Notes under the pieces: generated by a model
Told to the model about the DNA's origin: nothing
The model's input: only the letters and a program-made list of their open reading frames with translations
Databases searched by the model: none
NCBI GenBank assembly: GCA_020633825.1
Contig: JACKCV010000001.1
Span: 683,001 to 747,000 of the forward strand
Reading direction: 5' to 3'
DNA from: Fibrobacteria bacterium
GTDB taxonomy: Bacteria > Fibrobacterota > Fibrobacteria > UBA5070
DNA length: 64,000 nt
Position numbers and translations under genes: made by a program
Shown here: positions 44,152 through 52,898 of the stretch, piece after piece
Layout: every line of letters starts with the position of its first letter
Numbering within the stretch: position 1 is the first letter of the stretch

Positions 44152-44976
44152 ATGCGCAAGATCGCGATCTACGGCAAGGGCGGCATCGGCAAGAGCACGA
44201 CCACCCAGAACACAGTGGCAGCCCTGGCGGAGATGGGCAAGAAGGTGATGGTGGTCGGATGCGACCCCAAGGCCGACTCGACCCGCCTACTCCTCAACGG
44301 CCTCGCCCAGAGGACCGTGCTCGACACGCTCCGCGAGGAGGGCGAAGACGTCGAACTCGACGACATCCTCAAGCCCGGCTTCAAGAATTCCCTGTGCACC
44401 GAATCCGGCGGTCCGGAGCCCGGTGTCGGCTGCGCCGGTCGCGGCATCATCACCTCGATCAACCTGCTCGAACAGCTCGGAGCCTACGAGGAGAGCCAGG
44501 AACTCGACTACACCTTCTACGACGTGCTCGGCGACGTGGTCTGCGGCGGATTCGCCATGCCCATCCGCGAAGGCAAGGCGCAGGAGATCTACATCGTGGT
44601 GTCGGGCGAGATGATGGCCATGTACGCGGCCAACAACATCTGCAAGGGCATCGTGAAGTACGCCGAAGCGGGCGGCGTCCGCCTGGGCGGGCTGATCTGC
44701 AACTCCCGCAAGACCGACCGCGAAGACGAGCTCATCATCGAGCTGGCCAAGAAGCTCGGAACCCAGATGATCCATTTCGTGCCTCGCCACAACGACGTGC
44801 AGCGCGCCGAGATCAACAAGAAGACCGTCATCGACTGGAACCCGACCTGCGAGCAGGCCGACGAGTACCGCGCGTTGGCGACGAAGATCGACCAGAACCA
44901 GCTGTTCGTCGTTCCCAAGCCGTTGGCCATCGAAGAGCTCGAAGCCCTTCTCATGGAATTCGGCCTGGCCGCCTGA
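44152..44976 (+). CDS. nifH: Nitrogenase iron protein NifH (274 aa)
   Basis: Homodimeric ATP-dependent reductase of nitrogenase. The Walker A loop is at residues 8-16 (GKGGIGKST), the [4Fe-4S] ligands are Cys94 (GVGCAGRG) and Cys131 (GDVVCGGF), and Arg97 is the residue ADP-ribosylated in organisms with DraT. The sequence resembles anaerobe-type NifH. The ATG has GGGGAGGA nine bases upstream. Behind a sigma54-like promoter and followed by a strong hairpin before nifD. No nifI1/nifI2 genes lie between nifH and nifD, unlike many anaerobe clusters. Confidence 0.97.
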   Translation: MRKIAIYGKGGIGKSTTTQNTVAALAEMGKKVMVVGCDPKADSTRLLLNGLAQRTVLDTLREEGEDVELDDILKPGFKNSLCTESGGPEPGVGCAGRGIITSINLLEQLGAYEESQELDYTFYDVLGDVVCGGFAMPIREGKAQEIYIVVSGEMMAMYAANNICKGIVKYAEAGGVRLGGLICNSRKTDREDELIIELAKKLGTQMIHFVPRHNDVQRAEINKKTVIDWNPTCEQADEYRALATKIDQNQLFVVPKPLAIEELEALLMEFGLAA

Positions 44977-44995
44977 TCGGCGTCCATCCACCACA

Positions 44996-45024
44996 CGCCA
45001 CCGGACGGATTCCGTCCGGTGGCG
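44996..45024 (+). ncRNA. 13-bp hairpin in the nifH-nifD spacer
   Basis: CGCCACCGGACGG and CCGTCCGGTGGCG form a perfect 13-pair stem around an ATT loop, 20 bases after the nifH stop. No U-tract follows, so it is more likely a 3'-end stabiliser or processing element that raises NifH over NifDK than a full terminator. Such hairpins between nifH and nifD are known in other diazotrophs; the role here is inferred. Confidence 0.6.
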
Positions 45025-45139
45025 GCGGAACGCTCCTTCCGGAGCGACCCCATCACGACATCGAGGCCCGGCGGAACCGCCGAGGCCGTGAACCCGCCAT
45101 CGGCGCTCGACGCCGCCATGGCGCCGAGGGAGGAACGAG

Positions 45140-46768
45140 ATGATCGAACACAGACCCGACGCCGAGACGGCGAAGAAGGAACTGGTCGCGAAGTACCCGA
45201 GCAAAGTGGGGAAGAAGCGCGGAAACCAGATCCAGATCAACCATGTCGCAGAAGACGGCACCGTGCCCATGGTGCTGGCCAATTCGCGCACCGCACCCGG
45301 CATCATCAGCCAGCGCGGCTGCACCTACGCCGGATGCAAGGGCGTGGTGCTCGGCCCCACCCGCGACATCGTCAACATCACCCACGGCCCCATCGGCTGC
45401 GGCTTCTATTCCTGGCTGACCCGCCGGAACATGACCGACGCGGGTGCCGACGGCGAGAACTACATGATGTACTGCTTCTCCACCGACATGCACGAGCAGG
45501 AGATCGTGTTCGGCGGGGAGAAGAAGCTCGAAGCGGCCATCCAGGAAGCCTACGACATCTTCCAGCCCAAGGCCATTTCGATCTTCAGCACCTGCCCGGT
45601 GGGTCTGATCGGCGACGACGTGCACGCCGTGGCGCGTCGCATGAAGGAGAAGCTCGGGATCAACGTCTTCGGCTTCTCCTGCGAAGGCTACAAGGGTGTT
45701 TCCCAGTCCGCGGGTCACCACATCGCCAACAACCAGCTCTTCCGCCACATCGTGGGCCTGGACGACGAGATCCGCGGAAGCAAGAAGTTCCGCGTGAACC
45801 TGCTGGGCGAGTACAACATCGGCGGCGACGCGTTCGTCATCGAAGACCTCCTCAAGCGTTGCGGATTCGAACTGGTGGCCACCTTCTCGGGGAATTCCAC
45901 CTACGGACAGTTCGCCAATTCCCAGACCGCGGATCTGAACATGGTCATGTGCCATCGCTCGATCAACTACGTGGCCGAGATGATGGAGAAGAAGTACGGG
46001 ATCCCCTGGATCAAGGTGAACTTCGTCGGGGCCGGAGCCTCGGCCAAGTCGCTGCGCAAGATGGCCGCCTACTTCGAGGACAAGGAGCTCATGGAGCGCA
46101 CCGAGGCGGTCATCGCCGAGGAAATGGTCAAGGTCGAGGCTTCCCGCAAGCGCCATGCGGCTCGCTGCGAGGGCAAGACCGCCATGATCTTCGTCGGTGG
46201 AAGCCGAGCCCACCACTACCAGGAACTGTTCACCGAACTGGGCATGAAGACGGTCGCGGCGGGGTACGAGTTCGCCCACCGGGACGACTACGAAGGACGC
46301 GACGTCCTCCCCACCATCAAGGTGGACGCCGACTCCCGCAACATCGAGGAAATCCACGTCGAGAAGGACGAGGCCAAGTACCGCAACGACCTCTCCGCCC
46401 GCAAGGCGGAACTGGAAGCCAAGGGCTACACCTTCGCCGACTACAAGGGCATGATGCCCGAGATGGATTCGGGAAGCCTGGTGATCGACGACATCAATTC
46501 GTGGGAAACCGAGAAGCTCATCGAGATGTGGAAGCCCGACGTGTTCTGCGCCGGCATCAAGGAGAAGTACGTCATCCAGAAGATGGGCGTCGCCTGCAAG
46601 CAGTTGCACAACTACGACGTCGGCGGTCCGTACAACGGGTTCGCCGGAGCGATCAACTTCTACAAGGACATCGACATGCGGGTCAACAGCCCCGTGTGGC
46701 ATCTCACCAAGGCTCCGTGGCAGACCGTCGAAGAAGACGTCGCCGTCGCAGAGCCGGTTCCCGCCTAA
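45140..46768 (+). CDS. nifD: Nitrogenase molybdenum-iron protein alpha chain (542 aa)
   Basis: Catalytic subunit holding FeMo-co. P-cluster cysteines: Cys61 (QRGC), Cys87 (GPIGC) and Cys152 (STC). Cofactor ligands: Cys271 (MVMCHRS) and His490 (QLHNYD). The substrate-site Gln189 and His193 (VSQSAGHH) are present. Around residues 380-440 it carries an extra segment like the ~50-residue insertion of Clostridium pasteurianum NifD, which explains its length. These ligands and the accompanying nifEN favour a molybdenum enzyme over vnf/anf; no delta-subunit (anfG/vnfG) is present. The ATG has GAGGGAGGAA upstream. Confidence 0.96.
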   Translation: MIEHRPDAETAKKELVAKYPSKVGKKRGNQIQINHVAEDGTVPMVLANSRTAPGIISQRGCTYAGCKGVVLGPTRDIVNITHGPIGCGFYSWLTRRNMTDAGADGENYMMYCFSTDMHEQEIVFGGEKKLEAAIQEAYDIFQPKAISIFSTCPVGLIGDDVHAVARRMKEKLGINVFGFSCEGYKGVSQSAGHHIANNQLFRHIVGLDDEIRGSKKFRVNLLGEYNIGGDAFVIEDLLKRCGFELVATFSGNSTYGQFANSQTADLNMVMCHRSINYVAEMMEKKYGIPWIKVNFVGAGASAKSLRKMAAYFEDKELMERTEAVIAEEMVKVEASRKRHAARCEGKTAMIFVGGSRAHHYQELFTELGMKTVAAGYEFAHRDDYEGRDVLPTIKVDADSRNIEEIHVEKDEAKYRNDLSARKAELEAKGYTFADYKGMMPEMDSGSLVIDDINSWETEKLIEMWKPDVFCAGIKEKYVIQKMGVACKQLHNYDVGGPYNGFAGAINFYKDIDMRVNSPVWHLTKAPWQTVEEDVAVAEPVPA

Positions 46769-46784
46769 TCACAGGAGACGTACC

Positions 46785-48155
46785 ATGACTCTGCTCAGAC
46801 ATACTCCCAAAGGCGAGATCAAGCCTCGCGAAAACCTGGTCGTCAACCCGGCCAAGACCTGTCAGCCCATCGGCGCCATGTACGCGGCCCTGGGCATCCA
46901 CGGATGCCTGCCCCACAGCCATGGATCGCAGGGGTGCTGCTCGTACCACCGTTCCACGCTGACCCGCCACTACAAGGATCCGGTCATGGCCTCCACCTCC
47001 TCGTTCACCGAGGGGACGGCCGTGTTCGGCGGACAGTCCAATCTGCTGGCCGCCTTCGAGACGATCTTCGACGTGTACGATCCCGCGGTCATCGCCGTGC
47101 ACACCACGTGCCTGTCCGAGACCATCGGCGACGACATCCCGCAGATCACCAAGAAGGCGATCGACGACGGCAAGGTCCCCGAAGGCAAGGTCGTGTTCCA
47201 CGCGAACACGCCCTCCTACGTGGGCACCCACATCACGGGCTACGCCAACATGGTCGAAGGCATGGTGAAGTACCTCACCAAGTCCACCGGAACCAAGGGC
47301 GAGCACGCCGCCGTGATTCCCGGTTGGGTCGAGCCCGCCGACATGCGCGAACTCAAGCGCATCGTGACCGCGCTGGGCGTCGAGCACGTGTTGTTCCCCG
47401 ACACCGACGGCGTCTTCGACGCTCCGATGACGGGCAAGCACGTGTTCTATCCCAAAGGTGGAGCCAAGATCGAGGACATCGCCCGTGCCGGCGACGCCAA
47501 GGTCTCCTTCGCCCTGGGGCCCATCGCCACGCGGGCCGCTTCGGAGAAGCTCACCGCCCTCCATGGGGTGGAAGGCGAAGTGCTCGATCTGCCCATCGGT
47601 CTTTCGGCCACCGACCGCTTCGTGGATGCCATCCGCAAGGCTTACGGGATCGAAGTCGCCGAGGAGATCACCAACGAGCGCGGAAAGCTCGTCGACCTGA
47701 TCACCGACATGGAACAGTACCTGTGGGGCAAGAAGGTCGCGATCTTCGGTGATCCGGACCAGCTCATCGCCCTCACGGAATTCCTCCAGACCCTGGGAAT
47801 GCAGGTGCGCCACGTGGTCACCGGGACCGAAGGAAACTTCATCACCAAGCGTCTGACGGAGATCAATCCCGAGGCCAACGTGAAGGTGGGAGGAGACATG
47901 TTCCTCCTGCACCAGTGGATGAAGAACGAGCCGGTGGACCTCCTCATCGGCAACACCTACGGCAAGTACATGGCTCGCGACGAGGACGTTCCGTTCCTGC
48001 GCTTCGGGTTCCCCATCCTCGACCGGCAGGGGCATCAGCACTTCCCCACGGTCGGGTACATGGGCGGCATCCGCCTGGTGGAGAAGATCCTCGAGTTGCT
48101 CATGGATCGTATCGATCGCGATGCGGAGGAGCCGAGGTTCGAGCTGCAGATGTGA
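46785..48155 (+). CDS. nifK: Nitrogenase molybdenum-iron protein beta chain (456 aa)
   Basis: Beta subunit sharing the P-cluster: Cys26 (KTCQPIGA), Cys51 (HGSQGC) and Cys109 (HTTCLSE). It lacks the ~50-residue N-terminal extension of Azotobacter NifK, matching the short Clostridium-type beta chain and complementing the long alpha chain. Two further cysteines (41 and 52) flank the P-cluster loop. The ATG has CAGGAGA upstream and lies 16 bases after nifD. Confidence 0.96.
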   Translation: MTLLRHTPKGEIKPRENLVVNPAKTCQPIGAMYAALGIHGCLPHSHGSQGCCSYHRSTLTRHYKDPVMASTSSFTEGTAVFGGQSNLLAAFETIFDVYDPAVIAVHTTCLSETIGDDIPQITKKAIDDGKVPEGKVVFHANTPSYVGTHITGYANMVEGMVKYLTKSTGTKGEHAAVIPGWVEPADMRELKRIVTALGVEHVLFPDTDGVFDAPMTGKHVFYPKGGAKIEDIARAGDAKVSFALGPIATRAASEKLTALHGVEGEVLDLPIGLSATDRFVDAIRKAYGIEVAEEITNERGKLVDLITDMEQYLWGKKVAIFGDPDQLIALTEFLQTLGMQVRHVVTGTEGNFITKRLTEINPEANVKVGGDMFLLHQWMKNEPVDLLIGNTYGKYMARDEDVPFLRFGFPILDRQGHQHFPTVGYMGGIRLVEKILELLMDRIDRDAEEPRFELQM

Positions 48156-48191
48156 TCGCTGTGCCCTTCCACACGGAGGAAGGGCGCTCCA

Positions 48192-48228
48192 GGAACCTGG
48201 ACGCAATGCGTCCTGACGTCCAGGTTCC
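48192..48228 (+). ncRNA. 12-bp hairpin between nifK and the ferredoxin gene
   Basis: GGAACCTGGACG (48192-48203) and CGTCCAGGTTCC (48217-48228) pair perfectly around a 13-base loop, 36 bases after the nifK stop. There is no U-tract. Likely an RNA processing or stability element marking the end of the nifHDK message; function inferred. Confidence 0.55.
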
Positions 48229-48357
48229 ATCCCCCTCCGTCGCGGCGGCCCTCCACCTTGGGCTGCCGCGATCGGAGGGGTTATCGATTTCACGGCGCTC
48301 GCGGAACCGTTCCGCGAGGCCGCATTGGATCCGAATCCGAACCTGGAGGGAAGCATC

Positions 48358-48663
48358 ATGGAAAAGCCGGAAAAGCACATCCTCGTCTGCGCGAGCTTCC
48401 GCGTGTCCGGAGACGCCCAAGGCGCCTGCCGGAAAAAGGGAGCGACCGATCTTCTCGGGTACCTCGAAGGGGAATTGGCCGATCGCGGCATGGACGGCGT
48501 GACCGTTTCCAGCACCGCCTGCCTCAAGGCGTGCGACCGCGGCCCGGTGATGGTCATCCATCCCGAGAACACTTGGTACGGGAAGGTCAACGAAGAAGCG
48601 ATCGATTCCATCCTCGACTGCCTGGAAGAGGGGAAGGTCTGCGAAGAGTACGAGCTGAAGTGA
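48358..48663 (+). CDS. Thioredoxin-like [2Fe-2S] ferredoxin of the nif cluster (101 aa)
   Basis: Resembles the thioredoxin-fold [2Fe-2S] ferredoxins found beside nif genes in Clostridium and Azotobacter. Cluster ligands appear as Cys in HILVCASF with the Cys in QGACRKKG, and the pair in STACLKACDRGP; GPVMVIHPENTWYGKV is the usual downstream motif. A likely electron carrier to nitrogenase or cofactor assembly. The ATG has GGAGGGAA upstream; the gene ends the first nif transcription unit. Confidence 0.88.
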   Translation: MEKPEKHILVCASFRVSGDAQGACRKKGATDLLGYLEGELADRGMDGVTVSSTACLKACDRGPVMVIHPENTWYGKVNEEAIDSILDCLEEGKVCEEYELK

Positions 48664-48858
48664 GGATTCGTCCCCGGATAGCCGGATACGGGAGGTGGCG
48701 ATTGTCGCACGAACCCCGAAAGGGGGCACGACGAAACCGGCTCCCTGGATATCGGCTCTCCCGCTCCTCCGATGGAGCACCGGGCGTGTGGCGCGATTCG
48801 TTCTAGACATCGGGCCGGCAATTCCCCGCAGGTCCGTCCATGCGCCCGGGCCACCTCG

Positions 48859-48894
48859 AAGAACCCCCTCCGTCCGCGGAGGGGGTTCTTTTTT
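48859..48894 (+). terminator. Intrinsic terminator of nifHDK-fdx
   Basis: AAGAACCCCCTCCG (48859-48872) and CGGAGGGGGTTCTT (48877-48890) form a perfect 14-pair stem with a TCCG loop, running into six T residues. It lies 195 bases after the ferredoxin stop, and the bases between hold no credible gene. On the other strand it lacks a long T-run but could also slow transcription from the convergent lipoprotein gene. Confidence 0.9.
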
Positions 48895-49026
48895 CCTTCC
48901 AACGCCGTTCGGGAAAATCCGGAAAGTGGGCACTGTCGCGGTCGCCCCGGTCGCCCTCGGGCGGAGGGGGGCGGAAGTCACTCCCCTCCTCGACGGAGAG
49001 ATGCGCCCGGACGATGCGCGACCGGC

Positions 49027-51675
49027 TCAATCCTTCTTGTGCGAAGACTCGATCCCCTGCGGGTCGGCGTTGGCCGAGGCGGGGGACTGGCTGTGCCCGG
49101 GAAGCAGCCCGCTTCCGGATTCGTCGGGGCAGACCGGGACCTGGAGGGAGACCCCGTTCTGGCAGTTCTCGTGCGCCTTGCGCGCCTTCTCGAGCCGGTC
49201 GGCCTCGGATTTGGAGAGGCGGTCGATCAGCTGGCGGAAATAGGCCAGGAATTCGTCGGCGTGCTGCTCGATGACCGAGCGGATGAGGTCCGTGGAATGG
49301 TCGTCGGGGTCCCGGTTCTTGATCATCAACCACACCGAATCATTGCTGCGCTTGATGAACAGGAGGGAGTCGGTGACGTGGTGGAGGTAGACCAGGGCGA
49401 GGGAGTCCCCCAGGCGCTGGTCGACCCGCTCCCGATCGTAGGTGATGAGGTTGGTGGAGTCTCCGAGGTGCTTCACCACCAGGATGGACTGGGAGATCAG
49501 GCGGTCGAGCACGATCTTCAGGGAGTCGACCAGTCGGCGCTCGAGCATCCGTCGGCGCTCCACCGCGGCGATGGAATCGTTGACCCTCCGGATTTCCACC
49601 AGGGAGTCGGCGCGCCTCTTGTCGCGCAGGGCCTTCACGGAGTCGGCGGTCTTGCGCTCGGCTTGCAGGCGCAAGGTGTAGGCGAGTTCGATGGAATCCT
49701 CCCGCTGCCGGATCGCATTCAGGGAGTCGCCACGTTTCTTGTCGCGCAGGGCCTTCAAGGAGTCGGCGGTCTTGCGTTCGGCCTGCAGGCGCAGGGTGTA
49801 GGCGAGCTGGATGGAATCCTGCTGGCGGCGCAGGACCAGGAGCGAGTCCGCGATCCGCTTGTCGACCAGGGCGGCCAGGGAGTCGGCGAGGCGTCGTTCG
49901 TCCCGCAACTTCCGGGCGAGGGCGGTCTGGACCGAATCCTGGTAGCGCACGATGACCAGGATCGAGTCGGCGATCTGCCGATCGCGCACGGCCTTGATCG
50001 AATCCGCGAACCGCTTTTCGGCGAGGTAGCGGGTGGTGATCACCAGATTCACCGAGTCGACATACCGCTGGACGATGGCGAGGGATTCGGCGAGGCATCG
50101 GGCGCGCCAGGTCCTCACGGAATCGGTGTACCGCTGTTCGGCTTGGATCCTCAAGGTGATCAGCAGGTGGATCGAATCCTGGACCCGACGGAGGATCACC
50201 ATCGAATCGGCCACGCAACGTGCCCGATAGGCCTTGATGGAGTCGGAGACGTGCTGCTCCCACTGCAGCCGGATGGTGGTCACGCGGGTGACGGAATCCT
50301 CGTAGCGGCGGACCCGGAGCAAGGAGTCGGACACGATCCGGTCGCGCATGGAAGACAGCGAATCCTGGTGGCGCCGCAGGAGCAGGAGGGAATCCATGAT
50401 CTTCAGGTCGCGCAGGTGCTTCAGGGAATCAGCGAGCCGCTGTTCCGCGAAGAGCCGCATCGTGATGACCAGGTTGATCGAATCCTGGATCCGGCGCAGT
50501 CTCTGCAGGGAGTCGGTGATGAACCGGTCGCGCAAGGCCCGGATCGAATCGGTGCGCCGATTCTCGGCCTCGAGCCGCAACGTGATGACCAGGTTCAGGG
50601 AGTCCTGGTAGCGGCGCATCTTCTGGAGGGAATCGGAGATCTTCCGATCGCGGATGGCCTTGAGCGAGTCGGAGAGGCGCTTTTCCTCCTGGAGACGGAT
50701 CCTGGCCAGGGCGTCGAGGGAATCGCGATTCCTTTCCCAGAGCCTCAGGGAATCGGCGACGCGTTTGTCGGCCAGGGCCTGCAAGGAATCGGCGGTGGAT
50801 TTCTCCGCCTGGATCCGGGCCGCTTCCCGGCGGGCGGTCTCCAGGGAGTCCCGCAGGTATTGATCGCGGGCCGCACGGATCGAGTCGGAATGGGCCTTCT
50901 CGGCCTGCAACCGATCGGATTCCACCCGAGCCAGGGAATCCCTCTTCTGGTGGCGGGCCTTGATCCTCCTGGCGGACTCCTCACGCAGGCTGTCTTCGCA
51001 GGCGGGCACGATCCGGGACTTCCCGTTCTGGCAGTTCTCGTGGATCCGCTTCTCGAGGTCCTCCCGGTCGCGCCGATCCTCGTCCTGGCGGCGCAGGCTG
51101 TCTTCGCAAGCGGGCACGATCTGGGATTTTCCGTTCTGGCAGTTGCGGTGGATCTTCGCCACCAGGTCTTCTTCCCGAACCACCTCCCGAAGCGAATCCT
51201 CGCAGGCGGGGACGATCTGGGATTTCCCGTTCTGGCAGTTCTTCCGCACCCGCAGTCGGAAGGCGTCCTCCTTCTTCTGGACCGTGCGGATGGAATCCTC
51301 GCAGGCGGGCACGATCTGGGATTTTCCATTCTGGCAGTTTTCGTGGATCCTCTGCTGCAGGGAATCCTCCTTCTTCTGCTCCTGGCGCAGGGAATCTTCG
51401 CACTGGGCGAGAATCTGCGAACTCCCTTTGGAGCAGTTGTCCCGCACCTTCTCCTGGAACGCCTCCTCCCGCTCGCGCAGGGAGTCGCTGCGCCGCACGG
51501 AGTCGCGGCATTGGATCGCGGCCGGGGAGGCATCGTCGCGACAGGTCGCGGAGTCCTCCATGCGGGCCGGGGAGGAATTGGCGGTGGGTTCGGCGACACT
51601 GTCCACCAACTGGCAGCCCACCAGGAAGCCGACTGTGAGTCCGACGGAAACCAGGAGGGTGCGCGTTGTGATCAT
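49027..51675 (-). CDS. Giant repetitive coiled-coil-like lipoprotein (882 aa)
   Basis: The signal peptide MITTRTLLVSVGLTVGFLVGC has a lipobox with cysteine at residue 21. The ATG at 51675 was chosen (GAGGTG seven bases upstream) over a TTG at 51696. Two repeat classes follow. First, five ~33-residue units beginning NCQNGKSQIVPACEDS. Then about thirteen ~40-residue units with D-S at a fixed 12/10/18 spacing (for example DSLKAIRDRKIS, DSLQKMRRYQ, DSLNLVITLRLEAENRRT). One NCQNG-like unit recurs near the C-terminus. The rest is charged and helical, so it is probably a long envelope-anchored fibre or spacer. Downstream of a TIGR02147 regulator on the same strand. No link to nitrogen fixation is visible beyond position. 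Confidence 0.85.
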   Translation of the reverse strand: MITTRTLLVSVGLTVGFLVGCQLVDSVAEPTANSSPARMEDSATCRDDASPAAIQCRDSVRRSDSLREREEAFQEKVRDNCSKGSSQILAQCEDSLRQEQKKEDSLQQRIHENCQNGKSQIVPACEDSIRTVQKKEDAFRLRVRKNCQNGKSQIVPACEDSLREVVREEDLVAKIHRNCQNGKSQIVPACEDSLRRQDEDRRDREDLEKRIHENCQNGKSRIVPACEDSLREESARRIKARHQKRDSLARVESDRLQAEKAHSDSIRAARDQYLRDSLETARREAARIQAEKSTADSLQALADKRVADSLRLWERNRDSLDALARIRLQEEKRLSDSLKAIRDRKISDSLQKMRRYQDSLNLVITLRLEAENRRTDSIRALRDRFITDSLQRLRRIQDSINLVITMRLFAEQRLADSLKHLRDLKIMDSLLLLRRHQDSLSSMRDRIVSDSLLRVRRYEDSVTRVTTIRLQWEQHVSDSIKAYRARCVADSMVILRRVQDSIHLLITLRIQAEQRYTDSVRTWRARCLAESLAIVQRYVDSVNLVITTRYLAEKRFADSIKAVRDRQIADSILVIVRYQDSVQTALARKLRDERRLADSLAALVDKRIADSLLVLRRQQDSIQLAYTLRLQAERKTADSLKALRDKKRGDSLNAIRQREDSIELAYTLRLQAERKTADSVKALRDKRRADSLVEIRRVNDSIAAVERRRMLERRLVDSLKIVLDRLISQSILVVKHLGDSTNLITYDRERVDQRLGDSLALVYLHHVTDSLLFIKRSNDSVWLMIKNRDPDDHSTDLIRSVIEQHADEFLAYFRQLIDRLSKSEADRLEKARKAHENCQNGVSLQVPVCPDESGSGLLPGHSQSPASANADPQGIESSHKKD
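49290..50910 (-). repeat. Block of about 13 forty-residue D-S repeats (coding)
   Basis: Units consist of three D-S starts spaced 12, 10 and 18 residues apart. One unit lacks its third part and the first is irregular. The spacing is preserved although the residues between vary, so selection acts on the periodicity. Boundaries are approximate. Confidence 0.8.
50977..51438 (-). repeat. Block of five ~33-residue NCQNG repeats (coding)
   Basis: Tandem units each starting Asn-Cys-x-x-Gly and reaching a second Cys 11 residues later (NC...ACEDS), with lengths of 33, 33, 32 and 36 between successive starts. The cysteine pairs suggest a disulfide per unit in the periplasm. A sixth, diverged unit (ENCQNGVSLQVPVC) lies near the C-terminus of the same gene. 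Confidence 0.85.
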
Positions 51676-51870
51676 ATCGGGACACCTCGACGCCAAAAAG
51701 AAGGAAGGAACACTCCTTTATGAACCTATTCCGGTTTCGGGGGAGATTCTCCCGGGAACGCGCCCACCGGGAAATGGGCGATTCCTGGCAGGAAACAGGA
51801 CCCTTCCAGGGAAACTCGAGGCGGGGATCGCGGAGGGGCTTCCAGGACCGGCGATGGTTGGCTGCCGAGC

Positions 51871-52665
51871 CTATCCGGGGTGTTCCGCCGGGGCGCGGGC
51901 CTGGTCTTCCGTTCCCGGGGCGCGGGGGGAATCGTCGCCCGCACGCGCCTGGTCGAGGATCGCCCGCAACTGGTGGCACAGATCGTGCACGAAAGGACGC
52001 TTCTCGGGAGGGACGCGCGGCGGGAGATGCTCGCGCAGGGTCCGGACCGCCTCGGCAAGGGTCCGATCCGATACGTGCGCGGCGGCACCAGGGAACCCCT
52101 CCGACGGCGGGAGGGGGGGGCGTGGGGATGCTCGGCGGTGGTTGCCCGACTTGTCCCGCTCCACCAGCCCGTGGTGCATCAAGGTTTCGATCGCCAAGCG
52201 CGCCTCCCGGGCGGAGATCGGCGGGGAGATCATCCGGCCCAGGGTGGTGAAGTCTCCGTGGAACAGGCCGAGCTCCACCAGGTTCAGCAAGGGCTGCATG
52301 TACCAGGTGGAGAAGATCTCCTCGCTGGGAAGCGGGGCGGTCCGGGAGTGCCGACGCGACAGGGCCGCCATCCGCTGGAAATAATGGCTCTTGTCCCCGT
52401 CGTCGCGCGCGCGATCGAAGTTCACCATGAGCTCGAAGAACTCGACTTCCGGCCCGGCCAGTTGGAACACGTCGAGCAGGCGCATCAGCGTCTGCTGGGA
52501 AATGTTCGATTCCCCGCTGAGGATCTTGCCGATGAAGCTGGGAGAGGCAATGCCCGCTCGTTGCGCGATGAACCGGTAGGAAAAGGCCGGATTGGCCTGC
52601 TTTCTCGCCGCGTACAGGTCGCGGAGGCATTTGCGGTAGTCGGTGTAGGCGAAGATGTCGAGCAC
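51871..52665 (-). CDS. TIGR02147-family regulator, divergent from nifENB (264 aa)
   Basis: Same family as the gene at 29112: the N-terminal FAYTDYRKCLRDLYAARKQA, the helix-turn-helix AQRAGIASPSFIGKILSGES with ISQQTLMRLLDVFQL, then FDRARDDGDKSHYFQRMAAL and the STWYMQPLLNLVEL domain. The C-terminal ~60 residues are Pro/Arg-rich. Starts 286 bases from nifE on the opposite strand, so it shares the intergenic control region. It is followed 195 bases downstream by the repetitive lipoprotein gene (the 51676-51870 gap holds no gene). It may regulate that gene, nifENB, or both; not shown. Confidence 0.85.
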   Translation of the reverse strand: MLDIFAYTDYRKCLRDLYAARKQANPAFSYRFIAQRAGIASPSFIGKILSGESNISQQTLMRLLDVFQLAGPEVEFFELMVNFDRARDDGDKSHYFQRMAALSRRHSRTAPLPSEEIFSTWYMQPLLNLVELGLFHGDFTTLGRMISPPISAREARLAIETLMHHGLVERDKSGNHRRASPRPPLPPSEGFPGAAAHVSDRTLAEAVRTLREHLPPRVPPEKRPFVHDLCHQLRAILDQARAGDDSPRAPGTEDQARAPAEHPG

Positions 52666-52780
52666 CCTGCGGCGTCCTCCCTGGAGTTCGGATGGTCGGG
52701 TTCAGGATACCACTTCGCCGGAGAGATTTCCTCGCCGTCGGGTCCCCGGCGATCGAGGGTGGCACCGGAATCTGTCAGAT

Positions 52781-52811
52781 CCCCGATCGGGGAACGACAA
52801 TGACATTCCCC
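52781..52811. promoter_or_regulatory. Nested palindromes in the regulator/nifE intergenic region
   Basis: CCCCGATCGGGG (52781-52792) is a perfect 12-base palindrome. It overlaps GGGGAA-N11-TTCCCC (52789-52811). TCTGTCAG occurs at 52771 and again at 52813, 42 bases apart, i.e. about four helical turns. AGGTGTCAATGGA (52831-52843), related to sequence upstream of nifH, follows. The arrangement suggests operators for the divergent regulator or a nif regulator; identity unproven. Confidence 0.45.
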
Positions 52812-52881
52812 TTCTGTCAGGTTCGACGGGAGGTGTCAATGGATCGGGATATCCGAAAAGCCAGATTTCCGGATCTTCTTC

Positions 52882-52898
52882 TTTGGCACAGACTTTGA
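52882..52898 (+). promoter_or_regulatory. Candidate sigma54 promoter of nifENB
   Basis: TTTGGCACAGACTTTGA, a -24/-12 type element 53 bases before the nifE ATG. It differs from the nifH element only in the spacer between GGCAC and CTTTGA or its neighbours, indicating co-regulation of the two nif units. Confidence 0.68.

Noticed and set aside
45140..48155. Alternative (vanadium or iron-only) nitrogenase
   Set aside because: No delta-subunit gene is present, the alpha and beta chains match molybdenum-type length variants of clostridia, and nifEN is present.
46704..48902. 732-aa minus-strand open frame opposite nifK
   Set aside because: Antisense to nifK and the ferredoxin gene and spans a strong terminator; no family resemblance.
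49290..51438. DNA repeats between the nif operons as a CRISPR array
   Set aside because: The repeats are in-frame protein repeats with varying sequence between conserved D-S and N-C codons; there are no identical direct repeats with unique spacers.
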